Assembly: GCF_017908035.1 (NCBI RefSeq)
Contig: NZ_JAEQMU010000001.1
Location: 2,046,001 to 2,110,000 of the forward strand
Source: Sphingobacterium tabacisoli
GTDB taxonomy: Bacteria; Bacteroidota; Bacteroidia; Sphingobacteriales; Sphingobacteriaceae
Length of the DNA stretch: 64,000 bases
Direction of reading: 5' to 3'
Both the position numbers and the translations under genes were made by a program. Position 1 is the first letter of the stretch. Each line of letters opens with the position of its first letter. The notes beneath the pieces were generated by a model that was given only the letters and a program-made list of their open reading frames with translations, did no database searches and was not told the DNA's origin. Positions 8,738 through 17,728 of this stretch are shown here, piece by piece.

Positions 8738-9134
8738 CGAAGTAAAAGTAAGCATCGGTAAGGAAAAGTATAAAACAGAAGTAAGCATTAATCAACATCA
8801 CCTTATAGCTGATGAACCCACAGAAGTTGGAGGAGCAGACCTGGGGCCTAAACCCACAGCATTCCTATTATCAGCACTTGGCACTTGTAAAGCGATGACT
8901 ATGCGGATGTATGCAGATCAAAAACAATGGCCATTAGAATCTGTAGAGATATCCCTATCTAGCGAAGTTGTAAAAAGTACTCAACAACAAACTACTTACA
9001 TTCGCTGTATCATTAAACTATATGGGGATTTAGATGATATGCAAAAAGAACGAATTCTAAAAGTGGGTGATAAATGTCCTGTACAAAAAATACTCAGTAA
9101 CCCTATCATTATCGAAAGCAACATGCTACAATAA
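8730..9134 (+). CDS. OsmC/Ohr-family peroxidase-like protein
   Basis: Small cytoplasmic protein (134 residues) of the OsmC family, which reduces organic hydroperoxides through two cysteines. Cys53 (SALGTCKAMTMRMYA) and Cys116 (VGDKCPVQKIL) are at the two family positions, and GPKPTAFLLSALG is the usual helix start. The KQWPLESVEI segment is typical of the YhfA-like rather than Ohr branch, so the physiological substrate is uncertain. The start codon lies within mgsA (8-nt overlap), so production is tied to that of methylglyoxal synthase. A detoxifying partnership is plausible but unproven. Confidence 0.88.
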   Translation: MTDEVKVSIGKEKYKTEVSINQHHLIADEPTEVGGADLGPKPTAFLLSALGTCKAMTMRMYADQKQWPLESVEISLSSEVVKSTQQQTTYIRCIIKLYGDLDDMQKERILKVGDKCPVQKILSNPIIIESNMLQ

Positions 9135-9162
9135 ATTTACAGTTAATTTGGCTTAAGGATAT

Positions 9163-9170
9163 TATATTTG
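9163..9170 (+). promoter_or_regulatory. -7 promoter box for coaA
   Basis: TATATTTG fits TAnnTTTG and ends 20 nt before the coaA start. A TTTG at 9147-9150 is only 12 nt upstream, shorter than the usual 17-23 nt spacing, so the -33 element is uncertain. Confidence 0.6.
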
Positions 9171-9190
9171 CGCCATAAATAAAGTTAATA

Positions 9191-10147
9191 ATGTCATCGT
9201 CACAAGAGGAACTCATATTAAGCAGCCCTTACCAACAATTCGAAAGAGAAGAATGGAAGGATTTAAATGGACAGTTTAATCTAAATCTGGAATCAACAGA
9301 TATAAACTCCCTCCATGCACTTAATGAGCCTTTGAATATGAAAGAGATCGAAGAAATCTATTTCCCCTTAGCTCACCTTATCGAACTTCATATCAAAAAT
9401 TATGATACTATTCGCGATGACAGCAATTCCTTTTTTCAAAGACATCAACAAAAGCTTCCTTTTATCATCGGTATAGCAGGATCCGTTGCTGTCGGCAAGA
9501 GTACAACAGCCCGCGTCCTGACCAAAGTTCTTTCCCTGCTACCACATAAACCCAAAGTTGAGCTGGTAACCACAGATGGCTTTCTGTTTCCCAACAAAGT
9601 CCTTTCGGACAAAAATATAATGAATAGAAAAGGATTCCCAGAGAGTTATGACACAAAAAGGCTTCTTCATTTTCTATCAGCTATAAAATCGGGCTCTCCG
9701 CAGGTATCTGTTCCGATGTATTCACATCTGGAATATGATGTATTACCCGAAGAGGAACAAAAGATTATCGAACCAGATATCCTGATATTAGAGGGTATTA
9801 ATGTATTACAAGTCAACTCCCAAAAAGGTCAAAACAACAAAGTATTCGTTTCTGATTTTTTTGATTATTCAATCTATGTTGATGCTTTAGAAAAAGATAT
9901 CATCGCTTGGTATGTTAATCGTTTTGAATCTTTGCGAGCGACAGCATTTCAAGACCCAACATCTTACTTTCACAAATATGCTGATATGAGCCTAGAAGAA
10001 AGTAGAGACATGGCAATCCAAATATGGAACGAAATCAATAAGCCTAATCTTCACGACAATATACTTCCTACGAAATATAGGGCGGATCTTATCCTACAAA
10101 AGGGCTCAGATCACTTTGTCGAAAGCATTAAAGTCAGGAAGATTTAG
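9191..10147 (+). CDS. coaA: Type I (prokaryotic CoaA-type) pantothenate kinase
   Basis: Phosphorylates pantothenate, the first step of CoA synthesis. The 318 residues match the E. coli CoaA type: Walker A at residues 97-105 (GSVAVGKST) after PFIIGIA, then LVTTDGFLFPN, NRKGFPESYD, VPMYSHLEYD and DILILEGINVLQ. These are features of the type I, CoA-feedback-inhibited, P-loop enzyme and not of type III CoaX. The C-terminal WYVNRFESLR block is conserved. It has its own promoter box, and its 3' end overlaps the convergent MscS gene by 14 bp. coaD, a later step of the pathway, is at 55.7 kb. Confidence 0.96.
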   Translation: MSSSQEELILSSPYQQFEREEWKDLNGQFNLNLESTDINSLHALNEPLNMKEIEEIYFPLAHLIELHIKNYDTIRDDSNSFFQRHQQKLPFIIGIAGSVAVGKSTTARVLTKVLSLLPHKPKVELVTTDGFLFPNKVLSDKNIMNRKGFPESYDTKRLLHFLSAIKSGSPQVSVPMYSHLEYDVLPEEEQKIIEPDILILEGINVLQVNSQKGQNNKVFVSDFFDYSIYVDALEKDIIAWYVNRFESLRATAFQDPTSYFHKYADMSLEESRDMAIQIWNEINKPNLHDNILPTKYRADLILQKGSDHFVESIKVRKI

Positions 10148-11003
10148 TCTGCCTGTGTTTAAATGACAAGATATACTTAAGTATTTCATTTTCGATGCTT
10201 TTATGAAGTTTATTGCTGCTACTCACAGCGTATAATTCGATCTTATAGCGTACAAAATCTTTTCCAATTTCTATAACTTCTAAATCAAGTTCATTGTTAG
10301 AAGCTAGGTTAGGATGGTTTCTTAGTGTATCGCGGATATCCTTTTCCAACTCGTCTACCGACACATTAATGGCTAGTGGCAACTCAAACTTTACCGCAAA
10401 TAGATTCGAACGGTGCGCGGAAAGGTTGACCATAGGGTTTGTAAACACTAAGTTATTAGGGATCATCACGATATCATCCTCGTCATTCTGTAGTTCAATA
10501 TTAGCAAAGGTGATGTCAACAATTCGCCCTTTCTGGTCTCCTACTTTAATTCTATCTCCAACCGAAAGCTGCTCCGAAAACATAATAAACAAGCCGCTAA
10601 GCATATTGGTAATATAATCCCTAAAAAGTACAGCAATTGCCATAGCAACAATAGTAAGGCTCGTTAGAAACTCAATCGGCTTTATCCCAAAGGCTATCAT
10701 CAGCGCTATGATTACAAAAACAGCGTTCAACATGGCTGTAACTCTATTTATCCCTAAGACAAAATTACCACGTACCGCTTTCTTTGCGTGCCGCACATTA
10801 TAAAAAGAGATGATAACAAACCGTATGATAGAAACAATTATACTAGGCACCAAGAAGAAATAAAACCCTCTTATACCCTGATACCACCAGGTAAGTTCAT
10901 CCTGGGTATCCGTATTGAAAAAAAAAGCTATCGTCATCCCTAAAAGAATGATTTTAATAATAAATGTAAAAGGAAACTTGCCGCCCTTATTATTGTCCAC
11001 CAT
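10134..11003 (-). CDS. Small-conductance mechanosensitive channel (MscS family)
   Basis: Inner-membrane channel that probably opens on hypo-osmotic shock. The 289-residue protein has about four hydrophobic segments in the first 140 residues (near 10-28, 45-68, 88-108, 112-130). The MscS core follows: LFRDYITNMLSGLFIMF as pore-lining helix, then the beta domain GDRIKVGDQKGRIVDI and MIPNNLVFTNPMVNLS. The cytoplasmic C-terminal domain runs to the end. This is a compact MscS; the pore helix contains no run of GxxGA packing repeats as tidy as in E. coli MscS. Convergent with coaA, overlapping by 14 bp with no terminator between. Confidence 0.9.
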   Translation of the reverse strand: MVDNNKGGKFPFTFIIKIILLGMTIAFFFNTDTQDELTWWYQGIRGFYFFLVPSIIVSIIRFVIISFYNVRHAKKAVRGNFVLGINRVTAMLNAVFVIIALMIAFGIKPIEFLTSLTIVAMAIAVLFRDYITNMLSGLFIMFSEQLSVGDRIKVGDQKGRIVDITFANIELQNDEDDIVMIPNNLVFTNPMVNLSAHRSNLFAVKFELPLAINVSVDELEKDIRDTLRNHPNLASNNELDLEVIEIGKDFVRYKIELYAVSSSNKLHKSIENEILKYILSFKHRQTKSS

Positions 11004-11102
11004 TTTATATCAGTTTTCTAAAGAGGTCTAATCTACTAATTTTTGAACAATTGCAGATACTATTAAAGCACAAAACCGTTTTAGAATCCCCCAAAAATAC
11101 AC

Positions 11103-11110
11103 TAACTTAG
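11103..11110 (+). promoter_or_regulatory. Possible variant -7 box for accA
   Basis: TAACTTAG differs by one base from TAnnTTTG and ends 26 nt before the accA start. The identical octamer precedes the PLDc_N gene (48457-48464) by a similar distance, which mildly supports a promoter variant. Confidence 0.3.
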
Positions 11111-11136
11111 CCCACCTAAAACGAAAGTTTTTTTAT

Positions 11137-12090
11137 ATGGAAACAACATTTGATTTTGAAAAGCCAATCGCAGATTTGCAAACTCAGATAGAGAAGGTTC
11201 ATCAAGTCGCAGAGAAAACGAAAGTTGATATGAGTGCTACGATTCGTGAACTAGAAGAAAAGCTGGCGGAGACTACTGTCGACGTATACAAAAATATGAC
11301 AGGCTGGCAGAAAGTACAGATGTCTAGGCATCCCGAAAGACCACAAACTTTTGACTATGTCGATATGATTTGTGATGATTTTGTTGAGTTGCATGGCGAC
11401 CGTACAGTAAAAGACGATAAAGCTATTATTGGTGGCTTCGCCTCTATTGGGGGAGAATCTGTAATGGTTATTGGTCATCAAAAAGGAAAAAACACCAAAG
11501 AAAGACAATACCGCAATTTTGGTATGGCCAACCCTGAAGGCTATAGAAAGGCCCTTCGTCTGATGAAAATGGCCGAAAAATTCAATAAGCCGGTAATTAC
11601 TCTTATCGATACAATGGGGGCTTATCCAGGATTAGAAGCTGAAGAACGTGGACAAGGCGAAGCTATCGCCCGCAACCTACTGGAAATGTCTGTACTTAAA
11701 GTTCCTGTAATCTGTATTGTAATAGGTGAAGGTGCTTCTGGTGGGGCATTAGGTATTGGAATTGGAGATCGGGTATATATGATGGAGAACACATGGTACT
11801 CGGTTATTTCTCCTGAGTCCTGTTCCTCTATCCTTTGGAGAAGTTGGGATCACAAAGAACGTGCTGCTGAAGCGCTAAAATTAACGGGTAACGATATGCT
11901 TGCTAATGGACTAATTGATGGTATCATACCTGAGCCATTGGGAGGTGCTCACCAAAATCCAGAAGAAGCAGCTAACAACTTAAAGGAACAAATCTTAAGT
12001 GACCTTGCAGTTTTAAAAGCTAAAAATCCAGATACACTTGTCACAGAAAGAATTGACAAGTTCAGCAAAATGGGCGTTGTCCATGAATAA
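11137..12090 (+). CDS. accA: Acetyl-CoA carboxylase carboxyltransferase subunit alpha
   Basis: Half of the carboxyltransferase that makes malonyl-CoA from carboxybiotin and acetyl-CoA, working with AccD (not in the window). The 317-residue length is standard. It starts with a coiled-coil helix (about 5-50), then the crotonase-like domain with [67 protein letters not shown] and [13 protein letters not shown], ending in the C-terminal [11 protein letters not shown] and [18 protein letters not shown] segments. It stands alone between short gaps and ends at a strong bidirectional terminator shared with the convergent thioredoxin-like gene. Identification is firm. Confidence 0.97.
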   Translation: METTFDFEKPIADLQTQIEKVHQVAEKTKVDMSATIRELEEKLAETTVDVYKNMTGWQKVQMSRHPERPQTFDYVDMICDDFVELHGDRTVKDDKAIIGGFASIGGESVMVIGHQKGKNTKERQYRNFGMANPEGYRKALRLMKMAEKFNKPVITLIDTMGAYPGLEAEERGQGEAIARNLLEMSVLKVPVICIVIGEGASGGALGIGIGDRVYMMENTWYSVISPESCSSILWRSWDHKERAAEALKLTGNDMLANGLIDGIIPEPLGGAHQNPEEAANNLKEQILSDLAVLKAKNPDTLVTERIDKFSKMGVVHE

Positions 12091-12091
12091 C

Positions 12092-12123
12092 AAAAAAGCC
12101 TCGGTACTGACCGAGGCTTTTTT
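12092..12123. terminator. Bidirectional terminator between accA and the thioredoxin-like gene
   Basis: Arms 12092-12105 and 12110-12123 are perfectly complementary (core GCCTCGGT/ACCGAGGC, 4-nt loop) and flanked by six A and six T, so it can serve both convergent genes. Confidence 0.9.
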
Positions 12124-12138
12124 ATTGCTTCTTTATCA

Positions 12139-13389
12139 TTAATTCCACGTCGGTTGACCAGCTTTCATCTTGTCCAGCGTTCCTTGGTAATTTTCTTTTT
12201 CACCTGCAGCAGCTAAACTTAAAGCCTTCTCTTGCCATTTAATAGCATTTACTTTATCTCCCGATTTATATAACAGATTCGCGTAAGTATCTATAAACAT
12301 AGCCTGTTCTCCAGCTTCTAATGATTTCTTACTCCAATTCAAAGCGGACTTGATACAAGCGGCATCATCACAATTCTCAAAAATAGTCCATGCAACCGAA
12401 TTCAGCATATCAGGCGATGCTCCTTTTGGATTTAAAACCAAATAATCGTTAACAGCATCTTTAAAAGCTGGCCAATTTTTCTCTCTAGAAAAATATTGGG
12501 CTTTAGACATTGCTATAGATCCTTTCATATCGACATAAGGATGTGTCTTCTCTATTTCCTTCTGAAGTGAAACAAAATCTACAGCTCCAGATGCTCCTCT
12601 TCCCATTTTAGGTTGAATCAATTCTCTAGACAATACACCAGCCAAAATCTCGTTACTACGTTGTGTTTTGTTACTTTCGGCCAATAGCTGATCAACCTTC
12701 TTCATATTATCCCGAATTATTCCATAAGATACGCTTTTACTTGTTGTAGCTCCCTGTACCAATAGATCAATATTCTCTGCGGTTAAAACACCAGCTACCC
12801 CTACATTATTTACAAATGCATCTATGGCTTTACTAGCAGTTGCCTCATCATAAGCAGACTCAGCCGCTTTCGCGAGACTCTTAGCAATCTGAGCATCCTT
12901 CGGGTTAGCTTCAAACTTTTTGATCAAAGTAACATACTGTGTTTCTGGATTCAATCCTTCCTTTGCTCGAGCAATAAAAGCATCGGCTTCTCCTCCACCT
13001 ACTATCCGGTGTACAAGTTCACCTTCAGGAGAAAAAATTAAGAATGTCGGATAAGCCCGCACTTCATAATCCGTTCCAAAACGTTTCGCTTCCTCATACC
13101 AGGATTTTACATCTTCAGAATCTTCTTTCGTTTGGTCCATTTGAAGCTTTAAATTTACAAAGTTGGCATTAAAGAATGTACCAACCCCTTCTTGAGGAAA
13201 TACATTTTCAGACATCCAACGACAGGGACCGCACCACGTTGTAAAACAATCTACAAAAATGTGCTTATTCTCAGCCTTTGCCTTTGACTTAATCTTTTCC
13301 CAATTGCTATTGTGCTCAAATTGAATTCCTTTTTCCTGTCCTATCGCTAAAAAGGGGACGATAAAAAACAGCGCTAATAATTTTCTCAT
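12139..13389 (-). CDS. Exported thioredoxin-domain protein with helical C-terminal region
   Basis: Probable periplasmic thiol-disulfide protein. The 416 residues begin with a signal peptide (MRKLLALFFIVPFLAIG, cleavage near residue 18). A thioredoxin fold occupies about 22-140 with the redox motif WC53GPC56 and the cis-Pro region (RAYPTFLIF). The remaining 270 residues look all-helical and TPR-like (the C-terminal WSKKSLEAGEQAMFIDTYANLLYKSGD... stretch). Thioredoxin plus helical repeats is common in Bacteroidota exported oxidoreductases, but a substrate cannot be named. It ends at the terminator shared with accA. The upstream gap to the methyltransferase (13390-13502) shows nothing distinctive. 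Confidence 0.85.
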   Translation of the reverse strand: MRKLLALFFIVPFLAIGQEKGIQFEHNSNWEKIKSKAKAENKHIFVDCFTTWCGPCRWMSENVFPQEGVGTFFNANFVNLKLQMDQTKEDSEDVKSWYEEAKRFGTDYEVRAYPTFLIFSPEGELVHRIVGGGEADAFIARAKEGLNPETQYVTLIKKFEANPKDAQIAKSLAKAAESAYDEATASKAIDAFVNNVGVAGVLTAENIDLLVQGATTSKSVSYGIIRDNMKKVDQLLAESNKTQRSNEILAGVLSRELIQPKMGRGASGAVDFVSLQKEIEKTHPYVDMKGSIAMSKAQYFSREKNWPAFKDAVNDYLVLNPKGASPDMLNSVAWTIFENCDDAACIKSALNWSKKSLEAGEQAMFIDTYANLLYKSGDKVNAIKWQEKALSLAAAGEKENYQGTLDKMKAGQPTWN

Positions 13390-13502
13390 AATGTTTAATT
13401 AGTTATCAAATAAGTAATCTTAGAGCAATTTAAATCATTTTTAAATAGGAAGTATAATGAGATCGAATAACTTAACAAAAAATAACACTCTTCATCTCCC
13501 TC

Positions 13503-14219
13503 TTATTTGAATGCGACAAAGCTTGCAAAACACAGATTTTTATGCAAAACATCAACTTTTGTAAAACCAACCTCTTTCAGCAGATCCAATTGATACATAA
13601 GTGACCTTGGACTATCCTCCTTTTCTATATATCTAAATACGTGGTCTCGATATGCCTCATCTTTTAGTGACTTTAAATACGCTCCGTATTTTTCGTGATA
13701 AATCAAGTCTTGCAATGCAGGCTCTGCCTGTTCTACGAGATCAAAAATCCATATACTACCTCCTTCGTTCAGTAGACTGTAAAGTCGAGCAAAAGCATTC
13801 TTCCAGTCATCATCGTCACGAAGATGATGTAACACTGCTGTAGCGATGATAACATCAAAACTTTGAGCTTCTAGATGAACGGTCCTAAAATCTCCTTGCA
13901 CACACGTTACCTCTCCTCCTGCATTGACAGCAGTTATACGCTCTTCGGCCTTATCAAGCATCGGTTTGCTCAAGTCAACCAATGTAATATCCAATGGATG
14001 TACGTGAGACAATAATTCGATATCATAATTCCCGGCTCCGCAACCTATATCTAATACACTTCCTAATTCAGGATAAACCTTTGCTATCCCTTCTCCAAAC
14101 AACTTCATATTAAATGTTGCATCCAATGTGGTCTGCTGTCCTGTTTCTAATTTGGAAAAACGTTCGACATCGTTGTCGAAACGCTCTTCAATTTCCTTAA
14201 GTGTAGATTTTGCTTTCAT
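13503..14219 (-). CDS. SAM-dependent methyltransferase (class I)
   Basis: Transfers a methyl group from S-adenosylmethionine to an unknown small molecule. The SAM-binding fold is clear: motif I VLDIGCGAGNYDIELL, acidic loop TLVDLSKPML, motif around CVQGDFR, and post-motif DVIIATAVLHHL. The frame is open for 42 codons upstream, but ATG 14219 (MKAKSTLKEIEERFD, 238 residues) is preferred because the longer form would run into the divergent LysR gene. A TAGCTTTG box (14226-14233) lies only 6 nt before this start. The 75-bp divergent arrangement with a LysR gene suggests that regulator controls it. Confidence 0.85.
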   Translation of the reverse strand: MKAKSTLKEIEERFDNDVERFSKLETGQQTTLDATFNMKLFGEGIAKVYPELGSVLDIGCGAGNYDIELLSHVHPLDITLVDLSKPMLDKAEERITAVNAGGEVTCVQGDFRTVHLEAQSFDVIIATAVLHHLRDDDDWKNAFARLYSLLNEGGSIWIFDLVEQAEPALQDLIYHEKYGAYLKSLKDEAYRDHVFRYIEKEDSPRSLMYQLDLLKEVGFTKVDVLHKNLCFASFVAFK

Positions 14220-14225
14220 ATTATT

Positions 14226-14268
14226 CAAAGCTACAGAAGTACATAATACCTTAAAAATACTATTTTTG
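14226..14268. promoter_or_regulatory. Divergent -7 boxes for the methyltransferase and LysR genes
   Basis: Minus-strand TAGCTTTG (14226-14233) ends 6 nt before the methyltransferase ATG. Plus-strand TATTTTTG (14261-14268) ends 26 nt before the LysR ATG. The boxes are about 27 bp apart, so one LysR tetramer could affect both. No clear T-N11-A site was identified. Confidence 0.5.
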
Positions 14269-14294
14269 TTAATTATTAATACCCGACAAGTATC

Positions 14295-15182
14295 ATGGAA
14301 ATAAGACATCTTCGCTATTTCAAAGTATTGGCAGAAGAATTGCACTTTGGCAGAGCCGCAAAGCGGTTATTCATATCTCAACCTCCTTTGAGTCGACAGA
14401 TTAAAGAGCTGGAGGAAGAACTCTCCGTAAAGCTTTTAACAAGAAACAACAAGAGAGTCGCTTTGACGGAGGCAGGAAAACATTATCTTAGCGAATGCGA
14501 GCAGCTATTGAACGGATTAGAGAAGGCCAAACAGCAATGCCAACAGATACATCTTGCAGAAAGTGGTATATTTAATCTGGGCTACATCAGCTCGATTTCG
14601 AAACAAAGACTATCAGAACTGCTAAAACAGATAAAGGAACTATATCCCTTATTACAAGTCCACCTTTTTGAGACTTCATCTCAAAAACAGCTAACAGCCT
14701 TAGAGCAAGGCAAACTTGATCTCGGTATTGTCAGAGCTCCGATAATCCGCCCCATGTTTACGCAAAAATCGTTATATGAGGATGGCTTTGTGCTAGCGCT
14801 TTCCAATTCTAGAGGACAAAAAATCAATGATGACTTAAGAGATTTAAATCTCCGTACGTCTTCATTTATATCCTACAATAGTGAATATGCACCCGTATAT
14901 CATCAAAAATTCCTAGAAATATGCAGTAGACTTAACTTTACTCCTATTGTTATGCACGAATGCAATACGATGCAATCTATATTAGAACTGGTGGCGTATG
15001 ACGTAGGGATAGCCATAGTACCTAAAACAGCTCAACAGTGTGGTATAGCATCCGATATACATTTTTTAGATATCCCTACTTCCACAGACATCAAAACTCA
15101 AATTATAATGACCTATCTCTCGGACAATCCTAACAAACTACTGATTACGATCTCAGAACTCATATACAATCTGTTTAAATAG
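14295..15182 (+). CDS. LysR-family transcriptional regulator
   Basis: DNA-binding regulator of 295 residues. The N-terminal winged helix-turn-helix is textbook: MEIRHLRYFKVLAEELHFGRAAKRLFISQPPLSRQIKELEEEL, followed by a linker helix (about 60-90). A periplasmic-binding-like effector domain begins near residue 92 (FNLGYISSISKQRL). The tight divergence from a methyltransferase gene suggests, as is usual for LysR regulators, that it controls that neighbour and its own promoter. HFGRAAKRL and QPPLSRQI are closest to the CatR/BenM-type subgroup that responds to aromatic acids, but the ligand is unknown. It ends on a strong hairpin terminator. Confidence 0.93.
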   Translation: MEIRHLRYFKVLAEELHFGRAAKRLFISQPPLSRQIKELEEELSVKLLTRNNKRVALTEAGKHYLSECEQLLNGLEKAKQQCQQIHLAESGIFNLGYISSISKQRLSELLKQIKELYPLLQVHLFETSSQKQLTALEQGKLDLGIVRAPIIRPMFTQKSLYEDGFVLALSNSRGQKINDDLRDLNLRTSSFISYNSEYAPVYHQKFLEICSRLNFTPIVMHECNTMQSILELVAYDVGIAIVPKTAQQCGIASDIHFLDIPTSTDIKTQIIMTYLSDNPNKLLITISELIYNLFK

Positions 15183-15215
15183 AAAAGCCTGTATTAATCA
15201 ATACAGGCTTTTCTA
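15180..15215. terminator. Bidirectional terminator between LysR and rseP
   Basis: A perfect 16-bp stem (15180-15195 with 15200-15215, loop AATC), with a GCCTGTATT core and A/T-rich outer arms, overlaps the LysR stop codon. It serves convergent LysR and rseP. Confidence 0.88.
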
Positions 15216-15234
15216 TTGTTATGTTAAGACGAAC

Positions 15235-16542
15235 TTACCATTTCAAAATATCGTTACCGAATGTAAAAAGCATCAGAGCAATTAAGATAAAGAAACCAAT
15301 CATCTGTGCTGTTTCCAAGAACTTGTCGCTTAAAGGCTTTCCCTGTACCATTTCTACAAGCAAGAAAATCACGTGCCCACCATCCAGTGCCGGTATAGGC
15401 AATAAATTCATGAAAGCAAGAGCCATAGATAATGTACCTACGAGTGTCCAGAAACGCATCCAATCCACCTCTTTACCAAACATCTTAGCTATTCCTACAG
15501 GTCCAGACAAAGCTTTGTCTGCTCGGACTTCTCCTTTAAAGATCTTACCAAATCCCTTGATATTATCTGTAATTACAGAAAAAGCTTTGTTAACACCTAT
15601 TGGAAACGACTCTGCAAAAGCATAAGTACGTCTCACCTCAGGCACTAAAGAAATAAATCCCAATATGGATGAAGTATCAGCCGCGGCGATCAACTGTAAA
15701 GAATCCGCTCCGCGGATGATATCTAGTTTTATTTCTTTGCCTTTATTCTTAGCAATCTCCTCTTGAAGAATATCCAGTCGAGCTACAGCCACGCTATTGA
15801 TACCAATGATACTATCCCCTTTCAAAAGTCCCATTTTTTCAGCACGTGACCCCTTAGCTATAGAATCTATTGGAAATAATTTAAATAGAGGGGTTACAAA
15901 TTCGTTTCTTTTATGCTCAGCGATATCATTCAACATTGTTGCTGGCAATACAATATCCATCGCTTTTCCGGCTCTTTCCACCTGCAATGTAGCATCGCCC
16001 ATCAGCACATCAGACGTCATTAAATCCTTGAAAAAAAGGTATGCTTTATTACCATTGACTCCTATGATCTTATCTCCTTCCTGCAAGCCTATTTTCTCGC
16101 CGATGATACCAGGCTTTACACCATACAATTTCGTATTATCTAAATCGGCTTCGCCATACTTGAAAGTAATCATCCAAAACGCCACAATACCTACTATAAC
16201 GTTAACGATAATACCGCCCAGCATAACGATAAGTCGTTGCCAAGCTGGTTTCGAACGAAATTCCCAAGGCTTGGGTTCTTCCTTCATCTGCTCCGTGTCC
16301 ATCGACTCATCAATCATCCCGGCAATCTTAACATATCCTCCTAGCGGCAACCAGCCAATACCATACTCACACCCTTTATAATTGAATTTAAAAAGCTTTA
16401 CTCCCCAGGCATCAAAAAATAAATAAAACTTTTCAACCTTGATACCAAACATTCTGGCAGCTAAAAAATGACCTAGTTCGTGTAATATAATTAAAATTGA
16501 CAGTGCTAAAACAACCTGTCCAATCATTACCAATGTTCCCAT
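15235..16542 (-). CDS. rseP: RIP metalloprotease RseP (site-2 protease)
   Basis: Intramembrane zinc protease that cleaves membrane-bound anti-sigma factors or remnant signal peptides. The 435-residue protein starts with a membrane segment carrying the zinc motif H21ELGH25. Two PDZ domains sit between the membrane segments: GVKPGIIGEKIGLQEGDKIIGVNG (about 130-200) and GSRAEKMGLLKGDSIIGINS (about 215-290). The second catalytic motif is NLLPIPALDGGHV near the C-terminus, followed by the last membrane segments. It is third in a tight run with an unknown membrane protein and dxr (gaps of 12 and 10 nt), a dxr-rseP neighbourhood common in Bacteroidota. Its target is not in the window. Confidence 0.96.
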   Translation of the reverse strand: MGTLVMIGQVVLALSILIILHELGHFLAARMFGIKVEKFYLFFDAWGVKLFKFNYKGCEYGIGWLPLGGYVKIAGMIDESMDTEQMKEEPKPWEFRSKPAWQRLIVMLGGIIVNVIVGIVAFWMITFKYGEADLDNTKLYGVKPGIIGEKIGLQEGDKIIGVNGNKAYLFFKDLMTSDVLMGDATLQVERAGKAMDIVLPATMLNDIAEHKRNEFVTPLFKLFPIDSIAKGSRAEKMGLLKGDSIIGINSVAVARLDILQEEIAKNKGKEIKLDIIRGADSLQLIAAADTSSILGFISLVPEVRRTYAFAESFPIGVNKAFSVITDNIKGFGKIFKGEVRADKALSGPVGIAKMFGKEVDWMRFWTLVGTLSMALAFMNLLPIPALDGGHVIFLLVEMVQGKPLSDKFLETAQMIGFFILIALMLFTFGNDILKW

Positions 16543-16552
16543 CTATAAAATA

Positions 16553-17716
16553 TTAGTTTCTCAACTTACTTATTAAATCCCGTGCCACAAGTCGACTTTC
16601 CTGATCAAAAGCGATATAATCGTCCAAACTTAGGCTTTCACTATTACTCAGCTGACATAATGTCTCCTCTAAAATATCAGACATTCCTAAAAATGACACC
16701 TTATCATTTAAAAAAGCTTCAACAACTACCTCATTAGCTGCATTAAGGATACAACATCTATTTCCTCCAACTTTTAATGCATCATAAGCGAGGGCTAAAT
16801 TTCTAAAAGTATCCATATCAGGCCGTTCAAAGGTTAACTCCGGATATTCTAAAAAATTAAACCGCTTAAATTCATTTTTTAGACGAGAGGGGTATGTCAA
16901 AGCATATTGAATAGGTACCCTCATATCTGGAGCCCCCATCTGCGCCTTCATAGAGCCGTCTTCAAATTGCACGATAGAGTGGATTATCGATTGCGGATGT
17001 ACAACAACATCAATCTTTGAGATATCAAGATCAAATAACCATTTCGCTTCGATAACTTCCAACCCCTTATTCATCAACGAAGCCGAGTCTATTGTAATTT
17101 TTGCACCCATTGCCCAATTGGGATGTTTAAGTGCCTGTTCACGGGTCACTCCAGCGAGGTCTTGAATCGTCTTTCCTCTAAAAGGACCTCCCGAGGCAGT
17201 AAGATATATTTTTTCAATTGCATTATCCTCGCCAACAAGGCACTGGAATATAGCAGAATGCTCAGAGTCAACTGGCAATATCTTGACATTATGTTTACGT
17301 GCCAGCCCCATAACCAATTCTCCTGCCATTACAAGAGTTTCTTTATTCGCTAATGCAATATCTTTGGCCGACTTTATAGCTGCTACTGTTGGTTTAAGCC
17401 CCGCCGATCCGACTATCGCATTCAGCACAATATCTACATCCGCAAATTCAGCAGCTTCAATAAGCGCTTCTTCTCCTACCAGAACCTGACAATTGATAGT
17501 AGCTAAAGCCGACTTCACGGTGTTAAAATGTTGTTCATTTAGAATAACAACAAGTTTAGGTTTAAACTCTAGAGCCTGCTCAATCAGTATATCAACACTA
17601 TTAGCTGCTGTCAACACAGAAGCTTCGAATCTATCGGGAAAGGACCGAACAACATCTAGGGCCTGTGTCCCAATACTTCCTGTTGATCCTAATATAGCAA
17701 TATTCTTTTTCTCCAA
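16553..17716 (-). CDS. dxr: 1-deoxy-D-xylulose 5-phosphate reductoisomerase
   Basis: Converts DXP to 2-C-methyl-D-erythritol 4-phosphate with NADPH, the first committed step of the MEP isoprenoid pathway. The 387-residue length is normal. NADPH-binding GSTGSIGTQALDVV is at residues 10-23. NAIVGSAGLKPT, ANKETLVMAGE, the metal-binding DSEHSAIFQ, TASGGPFR and the substrate-binding NWAMGAKITIDSASLMNKGLE all follow, then the C-terminal helical domain with LNAANEVVVEAFL. It lies in an operon-like run with rseP downstream and a membrane protein upstream. Confidence 0.97.
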   Translation of the reverse strand: MEKKNIAILGSTGSIGTQALDVVRSFPDRFEASVLTAANSVDILIEQALEFKPKLVVILNEQHFNTVKSALATINCQVLVGEEALIEAAEFADVDIVLNAIVGSAGLKPTVAAIKSAKDIALANKETLVMAGELVMGLARKHNVKILPVDSEHSAIFQCLVGEDNAIEKIYLTASGGPFRGKTIQDLAGVTREQALKHPNWAMGAKITIDSASLMNKGLEVIEAKWLFDLDISKIDVVVHPQSIIHSIVQFEDGSMKAQMGAPDMRVPIQYALTYPSRLKNEFKRFNFLEYPELTFERPDMDTFRNLALAYDALKVGGNRCCILNAANEVVVEAFLNDKVSFLGMSDILEETLCQLSNSESLSLDDYIAFDQESRLVARDLISKLRN

Positions 17717-17728
17717 CTTATCGCTTTC

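Noticed and set aside
15221..15625. Open frame of 134 codons on the plus strand inside rseP
   Set aside because: It is antisense to a well-conserved gene, has no start signal or recognised family, and reads like the complement of membrane-protein codons.
15797..16381. A 194-codon plus-strand frame also inside rseP
   Set aside because: Rich in Ser, Pro and Ile as expected of reverse-complement reading; rseP motifs fully explain the region.
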